Below, one piece after another: positions 9,169 to 18,309 of a stretch of DNA of 64,000 bases. The stretch comes from Halodesulfovibrio marinisediminis DSM 17456 (GTDB lineage Bacteria > Desulfobacterota > Desulfovibrionia > Desulfovibrionales > Desulfovibrionaceae): contig NZ_FSRG01000008.1 of assembly GCF_900129975.1 (NCBI RefSeq), forward strand, positions 62,001 through 126,000, read 5' to 3'. The notes under the pieces are model-generated. The model made no database searches, was not told the origin of the DNA, and was given only the letters and a program-made list of their open reading frames with translations. Numbering within the stretch: position 1 is the stretch's first letter; every line of letters begins with the position of its first letter. The position numbers and the translations under genes were made by a program.

Positions 9169-9861
9169 GTGGTAGCCGCAAAAGTTATGTTTACTACCGA
9201 TATTGCAGCAAGTGTGACTAAGATTGCCATTGCGTTTATTCCTATGCTTCTTGGTATGGTATGCCACGAAGTTGCGCACGGCTGGGTAGCGTATAAACTT
9301 GGTGACCCCACCGCCAAATCGCAGGGCCGCCTGACGCTGAACCCAACTCCACATATTGATCCTATGGGTACAGCCATGTTTGTACTCACAGCGCTTACCA
9401 GCCCGTTTATTATTGGGTGGGCAAAGCCGGTTCCGGTCGATAGCCGCTGGTTCAAAAACCCGAGAAAAGGTATGATCCTCGTTTCTGTAGCGGGACCTTT
9501 TACCAACTTTCTCCTTGCCGTCACCTTTGGGATACTCTTTGCTTTTGTAGCTCAGAGCGCACCTACACCAGGTTCTCTGTACGCCTCTGTGTATGATTTT
9601 CTACACAACATGTGTGTAGCCGGCGTCTGGATTAACCTGACACTCGGCTGGTTCAACCTTATGCCGTTCCCACCGCTGGATGGTAGTCATATCGTGGCAG
9701 GTTTACTCCCGCCGCGCCTTTCATATAAATTCCAAAGCTTATCCCGCTATGGATTTATTCTTATAATTTTATTGCTGGCAACAGGCTTCTTAGGAAGGAT
9801 CATCAGTCCGCTTATCACAGGATCTGCCGACTTGATTCAACAATTAATTTTCCTGATCTAG
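9169..9861 (+). CDS. Site-2 protease (M50) family membrane metalloprotease
   Basis: The 230-residue protein has five or so hydrophobic segments. The zinc site is HEVAH in GMVCHEVAHGWVAYKLGD (HExxH), and the second motif NLMPFPPLDGSHI matches the N-x-x-P-x-P-x-x-DG signature of the short M50 family. It should cleave a membrane-embedded substrate; the substrate is unknown. The start is taken as GTG at 9169 with GGGGGG just upstream. ATG at 9187 is an alternative that removes six residues. It lies 55 bases after mutY and 28 bases before trpS, so the three may be co-transcribed. Confidence 0.88.
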   Translation: MVAAKVMFTTDIAASVTKIAIAFIPMLLGMVCHEVAHGWVAYKLGDPTAKSQGRLTLNPTPHIDPMGTAMFVLTALTSPFIIGWAKPVPVDSRWFKNPRKGMILVSVAGPFTNFLLAVTFGILFAFVAQSAPTPGSLYASVYDFLHNMCVAGVWINLTLGWFNLMPFPPLDGSHIVAGLLPPRLSYKFQSLSRYGFILIILLLATGFLGRIISPLITGSADLIQQLIFLI

Positions 9862-9889
9862 AGCCTGACAATATATCCGGAGGAAAGAA

Positions 9890-10882
9890 ATGACTCGTAA
9901 ACGTACCGTTTCCGGTATGCGTCCTACTGGCGCCCTACACCTTGGCCATTACTTTGGCGTTCTTAAGAACTGGGTAGCAATGCAACATGAGATGGATTGC
10001 TACTTCTTCGTAGCAGACTGGCATGCGCTCACAAGTGATTACGCAGACACCAGTGGTCTCAAAACTCATGTTCCGGAAATGGTTAAAGATTGGCTTGCCT
10101 CCGGTCTTGATCCTGAAAAATGTACTATTTTCCAGCAGTCCGCAGTAAAAGAACATGCTGAACTACATCTGCTGCTGTCCATGATCACACCTCTTGGCTG
10201 GCTTGAACGCTGCCCTACTTACAAAGAACAGCGCGACCAAATCAGCAACAAGGACCTCGGCAACTACGGCTTCCTCGGCTACCCAGTGCTCATGGCTACT
10301 GATATTCTCATGTACCGCCCTGCATACGTACCTGTAGGTCAGGATCAGTTACCACACATTGAAATGACACGCGAAATCGCTCGCCGTTTCAACCACATGT
10401 ACAACTGTGATATCTTCCCTGAGCCTGAAGGCAAACTGACTCCAGAAGCAAAACTTCCGGGTCTTGATGGCCGCAAGATGTCCAAGAGCTACAACAACGG
10501 CATCTTCCTTCGCGAAGGCATGAACGACATCCAGCCTAAGGTTCGTGGCATGCTTACAGATAAAAACCGCGTGCGTCGAAACGATCCAGGCGATCCAGAC
10601 ATCTGTAACCTCTTCCCGTACCATGTGCTCATGACATCTGAAGAAAAACAGGCTGAAATCCGTAAAGGCTGTACCTCTGCTGGACTCGGCTGTGTTGACT
10701 GTAAGAAAATTCTCCTTGAATCCATGGAAGAATTCCTTACCCCTATTCAAGAACGCCGTGCAGCTATCGATGCAAATCCTAAATTCGTTCAGGAAGTGCT
10801 CGCACACGGTAACGAACGCGCCAGCAAAATGGCTCGCGAAACCATGGAAATGGTTCGCAGCGTTATGAACCTTGATTTTTAA
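9890..10882 (+). CDS. trpS: Tryptophan--tRNA ligase
   Basis: The 330-residue protein is a class I aminoacyl-tRNA synthetase that charges tRNA-Trp. It has the HIGH-type signature (GALHLGHYFG, residues about 14-23) and the KMSKS loop (GRKMSKSYNN, near residue 200), and its length fits bacterial TrpS. The Asp/Gln-rich segment VPVGQDQLPHIEMTREIARRF is the conserved tryptophan and adenylate pocket. GGAGGAAAG precedes the ATG. A GC-rich terminator follows directly. A CxxxxxCxxC segment near residue 262 is present as in some longer homologues. Confidence 0.97.
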   Translation: MTRKRTVSGMRPTGALHLGHYFGVLKNWVAMQHEMDCYFFVADWHALTSDYADTSGLKTHVPEMVKDWLASGLDPEKCTIFQQSAVKEHAELHLLLSMITPLGWLERCPTYKEQRDQISNKDLGNYGFLGYPVLMATDILMYRPAYVPVGQDQLPHIEMTREIARRFNHMYNCDIFPEPEGKLTPEAKLPGLDGRKMSKSYNNGIFLREGMNDIQPKVRGMLTDKNRVRRNDPGDPDICNLFPYHVLMTSEEKQAEIRKGCTSAGLGCVDCKKILLESMEEFLTPIQERRAAIDANPKFVQEVLAHGNERASKMARETMEMVRSVMNLDF

Positions 10883-10887
10883 TCAAC

Positions 10888-10913
10888 AAAGGGCGGGCAT
10901 CAGCCCGCCCTTT
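10888..10913 (+). terminator. Terminator after trpS
   Basis: Arms AAAGGGCGGGC and GCCCGCCCTTT enclose an ATCA loop, starting six bases past the trpS stop. The T tract is only three long, so termination may be partial and allow read-through into the next gene, 18 bases on. Confidence 0.8.
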
Positions 10914-10930
10914 AGCTTTCAGGAAGTTTT

Positions 10931-11737
10931 ATGTTCGTAGATCCACATGATGCAGGCCCAGATGATGATTCCGCAGTTCAAGACACATTAGAGTATCTTG
11001 AATCGTTGCCGCAGTTGGCAGACGGCGACACCTTCACTTTTGCGTGTCATCCTGGTGTATCTTGCTTTAATGCATGCTGCCGCGACTTAAATATGCCTCT
11101 TTCTCCATACGACGTGTTGCGCTTACGTCAGGGGCTGGGCATGGACAGCACAGCTTTTATCAAAGAATACACTGTAATTGAGCAGTACCCTAACTCCGGT
11201 TTCCCTGTACTGTTCCTAAAAATGTCAGACAATATCGAACAAGAATGTCCGTTTCTCAGCAAAGAGGGCTGTACCGTATACGAGCACCGCTCCGCTGCGT
11301 GCCGCACCTACCCGCTGGGACGTGCAACCCACCTTGATGAAGACGGCGCTGTTGTAGAGCAGTTCGTTATTGTTCAGGAAGATCACTGCAAAGGCTTTGC
11401 CGAGTCCAAAAAATGGACTGCGCAGGAATGGCTCAAAGATCAGGGACTGGAAGAGTATAACTACTTTGCAGACCGCTACATGAGCATCATTTCCCGCTTT
11501 ATCGACACAGACCTTGAACTGACACAGCAGCGTATTCAGATGGCGTTACTCGCCTTCTACCAGCTCGACCACTTTAAGGGTTTTATGGAAGACATGAACC
11601 TGATGGATAGAGTGAACGTGCCGAAAGAACGCCGCGAAAAAATTATGACTGACGAGAAGGAACGCCTTCTCTTTGCTATGGAGTGGATGGAACTTATCCT
11701 CTTCGGCGCCAGTACAACCCTTTCACACACCGCGTAA
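10931..11737 (+). CDS. YkgJ-family cysteine-cluster protein
   Basis: The 268-residue protein has a cysteine cluster typical of the YkgJ/UPF0153 family: CHPGVSCFNACC near residue 37, then CPFLSKEGCTVYEHRSAACRTYP near residue 116, and a later CKGF. These residues are thought to bind zinc or an Fe-S cluster. The C-terminal half is helical and acidic. AGGAAG precedes the ATG. Family members are widespread but functionally uncharacterised. The rfaE2 gene follows after 12 bases, so the two are probably an operon. Confidence 0.85.
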   Translation: MFVDPHDAGPDDDSAVQDTLEYLESLPQLADGDTFTFACHPGVSCFNACCRDLNMPLSPYDVLRLRQGLGMDSTAFIKEYTVIEQYPNSGFPVLFLKMSDNIEQECPFLSKEGCTVYEHRSAACRTYPLGRATHLDEDGAVVEQFVIVQEDHCKGFAESKKWTAQEWLKDQGLEEYNYFADRYMSIISRFIDTDLELTQQRIQMALLAFYQLDHFKGFMEDMNLMDRVNVPKERREKIMTDEKERLLFAMEWMELILFGASTTLSHTA

Positions 11738-11749
11738 TTACGCACTGAT

Positions 11750-12259
11750 ATGAGCATGAAGAACGGTATTCCAGCCCATCCGGCAATTTTCCGTGCAGAC
11801 CAGTGGGACGACCTGCTTGCCGCACTGGCAGACAAACGCGAGAAACGCATTGTTTTTACTAACGGCTGCTATGACATCCTGCATCCGGGACACGTGGATC
11901 TTCTTGCCCGCTGCAAAGCAGAAGGCGATATCCTTGTGCTTGGTCTAAATAGCGATGATTCTGTCCGCTCACTGGGTAAAGGAGATGACAGACCTGTTAA
12001 CACTTTTGCAGTCCGTGCCTATGTGCTGGCACACCTTGCAAGCGTTGATTACGTTGTAGAGTTTAATGAATCTACACCGTACGAACTTATCGACGCTGTA
12101 CGTCCTAACATGCTCATCAAAGGTGGAGACTGGGGAATTGACTCTATTGTGGGAAAAGACATTGTAGAAGGGGATGGCGGTACTGTGCTCAGCCTTCCTC
12201 TTTTAAAAGGCTTTTCTACCACAGCACTTATTGAAAAGATTCGATCTACAAAGCCATAA
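11750..12259 (+). CDS. rfaE2: D-glycero-beta-D-manno-heptose 1-phosphate adenylyltransferase
   Basis: The 169-residue nucleotidyltransferase makes ADP-heptose for the lipopolysaccharide inner core. It carries the cytidylyltransferase-fold motifs FTNGCYDILHPGHV (HxGH), GLNSDDSVRSLGK and the C-terminal FSTTALIEKI. It corresponds to the C-terminal domain of HldE, so this organism uses a stand-alone enzyme, and the kinase (rfaE1) must be elsewhere. It implies a Gram-negative outer membrane with heptose-containing LPS. Confidence 0.93.
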   Translation: MSMKNGIPAHPAIFRADQWDDLLAALADKREKRIVFTNGCYDILHPGHVDLLARCKAEGDILVLGLNSDDSVRSLGKGDDRPVNTFAVRAYVLAHLASVDYVVEFNESTPYELIDAVRPNMLIKGGDWGIDSIVGKDIVEGDGGTVLSLPLLKGFSTTALIEKIRSTKP

Positions 12260-12295
12260 CAATCAGGTATTGTTCGGATTGAATATTACTCCTGT

Positions 12296-12445
12296 ATGGC
12301 GCATCAAGCCATCACGAGCAGACCACTCGTCCACCAGAAAGAAGTAGAGCCATTCACAGGCAAGTACCCCTCATGGACTATTACTATTTCACCTGCTTTG
12401 GACGGCGTAGTCTTTTATGAAGAGTACCCGAAAGAAAAAAGATAA
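12296..12445 (+). CDS. Possible 49-residue small protein
   Basis: An open frame starting MAHQAITSRPLVHQ and ending EEYPKEKR runs directly into a strong terminator, whose first base pairs overlap the stop codon. That position is what supports a gene. There is no clear ribosome binding site and no family is recognised; the C-terminal half (SWTITISPALDGVVFYEE) looks like a short beta-rich segment. It could instead be the 3' untranslated part of the rfaE2 transcript. Confidence 0.4.
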   Translation: MAHQAITSRPLVHQKEVEPFTGKYPSWTITISPALDGVVFYEEYPKEKR

Positions 12446-12487
12446 GTCCGCCCTTGTCGTTCCTCTGACAGGGGCGGACTTCTTTTT
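12444..12487 (+). terminator. Terminator after rfaE2 / small ORF
   Basis: Arms AAGTCCGCCCTTGTC and GACAGGGGCGGACTT (one mismatch) enclose an eight-base loop and end in TCTTTTT. Confidence 0.88.
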
Positions 12488-13060
12488 ACGACATGAGGTT
12501 CGGGCTAGAAACGCGGATTGTTGCGTGTCATGTCGTAAAAGAAAAAGATCCCCTTAGCGCCAACAGAGGGGATCTTAGCCAAAAAAACTATCTTTCCGCA
12601 CACCGCTTCCGGCACTGAAGCGGCTTACTCTGGACAGTCTGTTCTGCATAAGCAGAACTCCTAAAAACATGCACAGTAATGATCTGTTCACCAAACACAG
12701 TCTATTACCGTGAGTGAGGTTAAAAACCTCGATGTTTCAGCATTCCATGCGGTAGCCATGGGTACGTTTGACACATGGGGGTACCAAAACGTCGTGACCA
12801 AAAAAATTCTACTTTGCCTTGTCTGGAAGGCTGTAACAACTGCCCATTAGTTGTCACATCATAAGGAGCACGAAATAATTTCGGCTATGGCAAGCAGTTG
12901 GAACACTGAAAAAACAAGCAACGACTCTCGTATATGTAAAAGAATGACAGATGTCTTAAAAAATTTTCTCCCGCACGTTTCGACACCAACTTGTTGTCAA
13001 ACACCCCCTTTTCTGTAACTCTTCTACAACCTATTGTTTTTTTATACTCTGGAGAGCCTT
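12484..13060. other. Structured non-coding stretch
   Basis: No convincing gene lies here. A 13-bp perfect inverted repeat, TTTTACGACATGA at 12484-12496 and its complement at 12528-12540, encloses 31 bases. It is followed by a hairpin GATCCCCT/AGGGGATC (about 12549-12575). Further on are small stems GTTCTGC/GCAGAAC (about 12640-12657), GAGGTT/AACCTC (about 12715-12729) and ACAACT/AGTTGT near 12840. The series suggests a structured transcript or an RNA leader of the small gene at 13061. I could not assign it to a riboswitch, 6S RNA or tmRNA. Confidence 0.35.
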
Positions 13061-13261
13061 ATGCAAGCATCAGAAAATCAAATCCCACAAGAAATTCTCT
13101 CGGAATTACAAACACTTGCTCAAGAAAAAGATCCAAACACCAAGGCAACCACGCCAGAAGAGTTACTGCAAGTGCTTATACCGCAACAACCAGACATTTT
13201 GGCGGATACTCCTTCAGCGTTACTTGCCATCAAAGAAGCTATTTCGTACCTCCAAAAATAA
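13061..13261 (+). CDS. Small hypothetical acidic protein
   Basis: The 66-residue, Gln/Glu-rich, probably helical protein (begins MQASENQIPQEILSEL, ends ALLAIKEAISYLQK) has no cysteines and no membrane span. GGAGAG lies six bases before the ATG at 13061, which is better placed than the upstream in-frame start at 13034. No family is recognised. It stands alone in a gene-poor region with a weak terminator about 180 bases downstream. Confidence 0.5.
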   Translation: MQASENQIPQEILSELQTLAQEKDPNTKATTPEELLQVLIPQQPDILADTPSALLAIKEAISYLQK

Positions 13262-13643
13262 TTTTTACCTACACTGCTGCGAGACCTATTTCCTTCTATG
13301 CAGCCACCTCCTCGGACGGATCTTCTCTTAATAAAGACTCGAAAACTTACTTACGCCTGCTAATTACTCCGCACGGATCCCTGCTTACCTCAAATTCTTT
13401 CTTCGATACCTACCAGCTAACGCTGCTCCCTTCTAAAAAACAAAAGGCTACCCAGCATTTCGCCGAATAGCCCTTTTTCTTTTCATAAAAAAACTAGTGA
13501 AGCAAAGCCCGCGAGGCTACGTAACAATCTAGGCACCTTGCGAACAATAGCTTTCGGAAACTCCCAAGAATCACTTGTAAAGCTTTGACGGTTCACAAGG
13601 TAGAAAAGATTACAAGCCCGATGGAGTCCAAAAACTTCTCGAC
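13262..13643. other. Gene-poor stretch with weak terminators
   Basis: No supported gene. The only structures are the weak terminator near 13442-13478 and, on the minus strand, a short stem AGCC-TCGC-GGCT near 13508-13521 followed by a T-rich run, which may end the cytochrome transcript. Confidence 0.4.
13442..13478 (+). terminator. Weak terminator-like hairpin
   Basis: AAAAGGCTA pairs with TAGCCCTTTTT across a 17-base loop, with the T run inside the right arm. It lies downstream of the small gene at 13061. Confidence 0.4.
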
Positions 13644-16019
13644 CTAATTCGGGTCATTTTTATCCCTGCCCCTGCGGGTGTACATAAATGCCGAGACGAT
13701 TACGAAAAGGATAATCCCCAAAATTGCTGCCGAGGCTGCAATTGCATCAATTTCATACTTACCAACAACCATAATAGTGCCCTCCGTAACATTACTTCCA
13801 GTTCGCAAACGGGCAAATGGATTTTGCTCCTCCATTATATCCCGCTGCGCTTCCGAAAGTGGTGAACTCAATTCCCAGTGAAATCCCACCTGTTGTAATT
13901 GCTTTCCTTTTCGCGTCACAAGCTGCGTATATGGCACCTGCGGCGCGGAGATGTGCCCGCTTCTGCGCGAAACCATTCGCCTCGCACTTTCTCGATCCAA
14001 TATCTCTGTCTGACTGCCGCTACGCAAAGCAGCCTGTAACCACGATTCCTTTAACGGTGCAGATGCAACACCAAAACCTGAATCATCACCATAGCCTAAG
14101 GCTTTAGAACTAACGTGGCATGACTCGCATGGCCTTGCGTTCCGCGTCACCGTATGAGGCGCAAGCGGTGTCATAGTAAACGAGGTGGAGAGCAAGTTGC
14201 GTAATGGAACAGTCTGCTCTGCGTAGGCACTTGCTGAATCGTACACGGAAAGCGCAGTTTCTTCTCTACTAGTATCCACACGATGAACAAGTAGGTCTTC
14301 GATACTTTTGTAAAGGGCGTTATAGATTGTCGTTGAATTCTTTTGAGCGGTATGGGCATTAAAAATATGTCTCCGCAAAAGAACTGCGTCATCAGGAGCA
14401 ACAAGGGTTACATCCTGCTGTTGCAGCGGTATCAAAGGACTTACCCGTCCTTCCCCATTTATTCCGAGAACGGGATTCCGCCATTGCAACTGCTCTGTTC
14501 GCCGCGCTGTGTACAGTACATCTGAAGGTTTAAAATCAACCAACAGGTGTGTTCCGTACTCTTGTGGTGCCCATGCGCTGTGACAACTGTAACATTCCAG
14601 CGATTCGAAATGTTTTGGATGTGATATCTTAGCTGCAATCGCCCGTGCAGGTGTCTTCCATGCATATCGCTGAGCAATGCTTTTCAGCAGGGGGACCTCA
14701 TACGAACGACCTGATGCTGAATGCACCACAACGGCTTGTCCCCTGCGAATGACGTTACCAAACGGATTTCCACGGGCTGTAAGTAAGTAGCCGCCCTCAG
14801 AACGATATACTGTGCCTACCTGCTGTTCGAACGGAAGAATCTCCGCAGTACCGCGCGTATCGTCCTGTACCAGAACAGAACCAAATTCATCCTGCCAGCC
14901 TACAGGAAGCTCCCACGGAAACTTGTCAGTTGTACCATGACAGTCTGAACACTCTATTTCCACATTTACCCTGCCTGAAAGAGCTATGTTACCTGTTCCA
15001 TGCATTGCACGCGTGGAATGGCAATCCTGACAAAGCAGGCCACCAAGGGGGTTACCGTATCGGTTCATGCCATTATGGTGTACATCGTCCCGCATAGCGC
15101 GATACTTTCTTAATTCGGGTAAATGAAGCAACCCTGCATACGACGTTGCAATTCTTTTACCTTCTGAATGACACTGTGCACAACTTTCCAAAGCAATACC
15201 TGTTGTAGTCTTTCCATCGACTACAACTTTACTCTTTCTAGTTCCCTGAAGCGAATGCGTAACAACTTTTTTATCTTCTCCATATCGCAAGTGGCAAGCG
15301 GCACAACCAGACCCTTTCTCACCATTATTAAGTGTACCGATATGACAAGACGTACATTCTGAACGTACATACTTATAGCCAGCCAAAGCAGGATTCGTCT
15401 CAATATCACTCCAATTCTGTTCAGGAACAGCGACAATCCGTTCCGCAAAAATTCCATTCTGCCGCTGATCCAGCCCAATCATGTACGCCTGATATTCTGG
15501 CGTCCCGACAGACGGAAGCGCACCGTCAAAATCTAAGATAGTTGCAACACCTACTGGCTGCTCCGGCTTAATTCCCCATCCCTGCAGGATTGCTGATATA
15601 TGTCCGGTTCCTGTAGCCATCCCTGAACGACGCAAATTATAAACACGTCCTTTATGACATTGACCGCAGGTTTTATCGACAACAGACATTGCTGCCGGAG
15701 TAGCAGTAAATTCGGTAAGCAAACTTTCCGCAGGTGCTCCATGATGCAGTCGACGTTCCCATAACGCCACTGGATCACCACCATGACACACTACACAACC
15801 ATTTGGGTCTCCCTGTGCTGCTCCGAGCATGTAAATCTGCTTTGCCATGTCAGAATCGTGCGCACGGATGGGCGCATGCCCACTATGGCATTCTCCAGAA
15901 AGACATCCTTTCCCCACTGCCGGATACCTTTGTGGCGACATTTCCGGCGGCACAGCGCTCCATGCCACACCTACCCACAACAGAATACTGCACCATGTAA
16001 TAAGACACCTGCGTAACAT
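13644..16019 (-). CDS. Membrane-anchored decaheme c-type cytochrome
   Basis: The 791-residue protein has an N-terminal signal peptide (ITWCSILLWVGVAWSAVP), nine CxxCH haem sites (CVVCH, CGQCH, CTSCH, CAACH, CAQCH, CQDCH, CSDCH, CYSCH, CESCH) and one CLSGECH site of the CX4CH type known from cytochrome c3. That gives ten predicted haems. A single C-terminal membrane span (ASAAILGIILFVIVSAFMY) is followed by a short charged cytoplasmic tail, so the haem domain should face the periplasm. It is likely to pass electrons between the quinone or periplasmic cytochrome pool and an unidentified partner. No redox partner genes flank it, so it is not a standard Qrc, Tmc or Hmc complex. GGAGT precedes the ATG. 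Confidence 0.9.
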   Translation of the reverse strand: MLRRCLITWCSILLWVGVAWSAVPPEMSPQRYPAVGKGCLSGECHSGHAPIRAHDSDMAKQIYMLGAAQGDPNGCVVCHGGDPVALWERRLHHGAPAESLLTEFTATPAAMSVVDKTCGQCHKGRVYNLRRSGMATGTGHISAILQGWGIKPEQPVGVATILDFDGALPSVGTPEYQAYMIGLDQRQNGIFAERIVAVPEQNWSDIETNPALAGYKYVRSECTSCHIGTLNNGEKGSGCAACHLRYGEDKKVVTHSLQGTRKSKVVVDGKTTTGIALESCAQCHSEGKRIATSYAGLLHLPELRKYRAMRDDVHHNGMNRYGNPLGGLLCQDCHSTRAMHGTGNIALSGRVNVEIECSDCHGTTDKFPWELPVGWQDEFGSVLVQDDTRGTAEILPFEQQVGTVYRSEGGYLLTARGNPFGNVIRRGQAVVVHSASGRSYEVPLLKSIAQRYAWKTPARAIAAKISHPKHFESLECYSCHSAWAPQEYGTHLLVDFKPSDVLYTARRTEQLQWRNPVLGINGEGRVSPLIPLQQQDVTLVAPDDAVLLRRHIFNAHTAQKNSTTIYNALYKSIEDLLVHRVDTSREETALSVYDSASAYAEQTVPLRNLLSTSFTMTPLAPHTVTRNARPCESCHVSSKALGYGDDSGFGVASAPLKESWLQAALRSGSQTEILDRESARRMVSRRSGHISAPQVPYTQLVTRKGKQLQQVGFHWELSSPLSEAQRDIMEEQNPFARLRTGSNVTEGTIMVVGKYEIDAIAASAAILGIILFVIVSAFMYTRRGRDKNDPN

Positions 16020-16286
16020 ACTAAACTCCTATGCAATTCCATGAGACACATGGGAATACTCAATAATACAACAAACAGGTATGTGGTGCGACAATTGTCT
16101 GGAATATATCACTAAGTTAAACAGGTGCTTTTTTTTCAACAGAACCGCGTCTTGGAAACGTATTCCGACTCCAAGGGCAGAATATTATAAAAATTTAGCA
16201 TCGTAACATTTTCAGAGCTTTGCTAAAAATGAAGAAGCAACTTTCATGTATTCAGCCTCCCGACTATTTTTAAACAGGACAACGCC

Positions 16287-18245
16287 ATGGCCCCCACTAC
16301 ACATCGTCACTCCACGTTTGAAGAAGCAGCACATTGCGAAACATGCTCCACACGTGCCCGCCAAGAACGGAACAGCCTGTTTTTTAATACCGATGCAATC
16401 ATGCTCTATACAGCAGCTGTGCTCTTTTTGCTGGAACTGTTTTTAGAAGATTTCTTTCACAGACATAATCTCCACTTCTGGGAGTTTATCTTTGTTTTGG
16501 CTGCATATGTACTTGCCGGAGGAACTGTTTTAACGAACGCCGCCAAGACCGTCCTACGGGGTGACTTTTTTGATGAAAACGTCCTAATGGTCATTGCTAC
16601 AGCGGGAGCACTTGCTATTCATGCTTACGCAGAAGCCATCGGCATTATGATTTTTTTTAAGGTGGGGGAATTAATGCAGGCACTGGCGGTTGCACGCTCT
16701 CGACGCTCTATTAAGTCACTTCTGGCATCAAAACCGGAAACAGCGCGGGTTCAAACCGCAACAGGCATTGTTGAACGCATACCGGAAGATGTAACTGTCG
16801 GAGAAAAAGTGACTGTACGCCCAGGAGAAAAAGTTCCTCTGGATGGCGTCATTCTGGAAGGAAGCTCGCAAGTTAATTCGGCAGCTATTACAGGTGAGTC
16901 CGTACCTATCTCTGCGCACAAGGGTGATTCAGTTATGGCAGGACAAATTTGCATAAACGGCGCAATAACCCTCCGCGTTACCCGCCTGTTCAAAGAATCA
17001 TCCATCGCCAAAGTTATGGATCTGGTGGAACATGCCACGGAACGAAAGGCTAAAACCGAAAAATTTATTACCACGTTTGCAAGATACTATACCCCATACG
17101 TTGTCTTGATTGCATGTGCTGTGGCTTTCATTCCGTCACTGATTATGGGGGGTGATTTAACCAAGTGGGTCTACAGGGCTCTTGTCCTGCTGGTTATCTC
17201 CTGCCCATGCGCTTTGGTGATCAGTATCCCGCTTGGCTATTTTGGCGGCATAGGGCGCGCCTCCAGCTCTGGAATTCTAATTAAGGGATCAAACTTCATA
17301 GATGCCCTTGCGGGCGTTACGTCCGTTGCTTTCGATAAAACAGGCACTCTCACGCACGGTATTTTTGTAGTCAAAAACATTCAGCCAGCAAAAGGATTCT
17401 CTAAAGATCAACTTATGGAATACGCTGCAGCAGCCGAATTCAATTCCACACACCCCATTGCACTTTCAATTCTGGAATACTTCAAAGCAAACGATGGAGC
17501 ACTAAACGAAAACAAGTTGGAAAAAGCTAAAGCTATTTCCGGCCAAGGAACCAACGTAACCTACCAAGGTCACAATATTCTCGCAGGAAATGCATCACTG
17601 CTTGCACAGCAGCAAATCAGCTTTCCTCAATCTCAACAAGAGGGAACTATTGTCTATGTTGCAGTTGATCGGAGTTTCGCAGGAACTATAACTATTGGTG
17701 ATGCATTGCGCGATGATGCGGCTGAAGCCATCCAGAAACTGAAAGAGCAAGGCATAGAATCTATTATGCTGACAGGGGATAATGAAAAGGCAGCTCGTAC
17801 AATTGCAGAATCACTCAAACTCGACAAATATCATGCGGGGTTGCTACCCGAAGAGAAGGTAGCCTTTTTAGAAAAACTACAGATGCTACAAAACAACGAC
17901 GGTCATATGGCCTTTGTAGGTGATGGTATCAACGATGCACCTGTCATCGCTCGTGCGGATGTTGGAATCGCCATGGGAGGACTGGGAAGTGATGCCGCCA
18001 TTGAAAGCGCAGACGTAGTGCTCATGACAGATTCGCCGTCAAAGGTACCGCAGGCCATTTCTATTGCCCGTCAGACACGAATCATTGTATGGCAGAATAT
18101 TCTCTTTGCCTTTGCTGTAAAAGGCATCTTCATCACACTTGGCATTTTTGGCATTGCCACCATGTGGGAAGCCGTATTTGCTGACGTGGGAACTTCATTG
18201 CTCGCACTCGCGAACTCCACCCGTATATTCACTTTCAAACGATAA
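16287..18245 (+). CDS. Zn2+/Cd2+-type P1B ATPase without N-terminal HMA domain
   Basis: The 652-residue heavy-metal efflux ATPase shows the actuator motif TGES (AAITGESVPIS), the metal-binding ISCPCALVIS, the phosphorylation site DKTGTLTHG, the HP motif NSTHPIA and the hinge GDGINDAP. The last transmembrane segments carry NILFAFAVKG and ADVGTS, the N-x(6-7)-K and DxG pattern of the zinc/cadmium (P1B-2) group. The usual N-terminal HMA domain is absent; only a short HCETC element near residue 16 could bind metal. It should export Zn, Cd or Pb from the cytoplasm. The ribosome binding site is weak (AGGA). It diverges from the decaheme cytochrome with a 267-base gap. No metal regulator gene is adjacent. 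Confidence 0.92.
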   Translation: MAPTTHRHSTFEEAAHCETCSTRARQERNSLFFNTDAIMLYTAAVLFLLELFLEDFFHRHNLHFWEFIFVLAAYVLAGGTVLTNAAKTVLRGDFFDENVLMVIATAGALAIHAYAEAIGIMIFFKVGELMQALAVARSRRSIKSLLASKPETARVQTATGIVERIPEDVTVGEKVTVRPGEKVPLDGVILEGSSQVNSAAITGESVPISAHKGDSVMAGQICINGAITLRVTRLFKESSIAKVMDLVEHATERKAKTEKFITTFARYYTPYVVLIACAVAFIPSLIMGGDLTKWVYRALVLLVISCPCALVISIPLGYFGGIGRASSSGILIKGSNFIDALAGVTSVAFDKTGTLTHGIFVVKNIQPAKGFSKDQLMEYAAAAEFNSTHPIALSILEYFKANDGALNENKLEKAKAISGQGTNVTYQGHNILAGNASLLAQQQISFPQSQQEGTIVYVAVDRSFAGTITIGDALRDDAAEAIQKLKEQGIESIMLTGDNEKAARTIAESLKLDKYHAGLLPEEKVAFLEKLQMLQNNDGHMAFVGDGINDAPVIARADVGIAMGGLGSDAAIESADVVLMTDSPSKVPQAISIARQTRIIVWQNILFAFAVKGIFITLGIFGIATMWEAVFADVGTSLLALANSTRIFTFKR

Positions 18246-18261
18246 CTCCCGTCTCAAAAGA

Positions 18262-18309
18262 ATGAAGGCACTCTACCAAAAATTTGGCATGGCGTTCGAG
18301 TGCCTTCAT
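18262..18309. terminator. Hairpin after the P-type ATPase gene
   Basis: A perfect 12-bp inverted repeat (ATGAAGGCACTC and its complement) encloses 24 bases, starting 17 bases past the stop codon. There is no T tract, so it may act in RNA stability rather than termination. Confidence 0.5.

Noticed and set aside
12484-13060. Structured region as tmRNA or a cobalamin riboswitch
   Set aside because: No tRNA-like ends or tag frame, and no conserved box of known riboswitches could be found by eye.
12991-13470. 159-codon plus-strand frame across the 13 kb gap
   Set aside because: It overlaps the better-supported 66-residue gene in another frame, has a Ser/Thr/Tyr-rich non-protein-like composition and no ribosome binding site.
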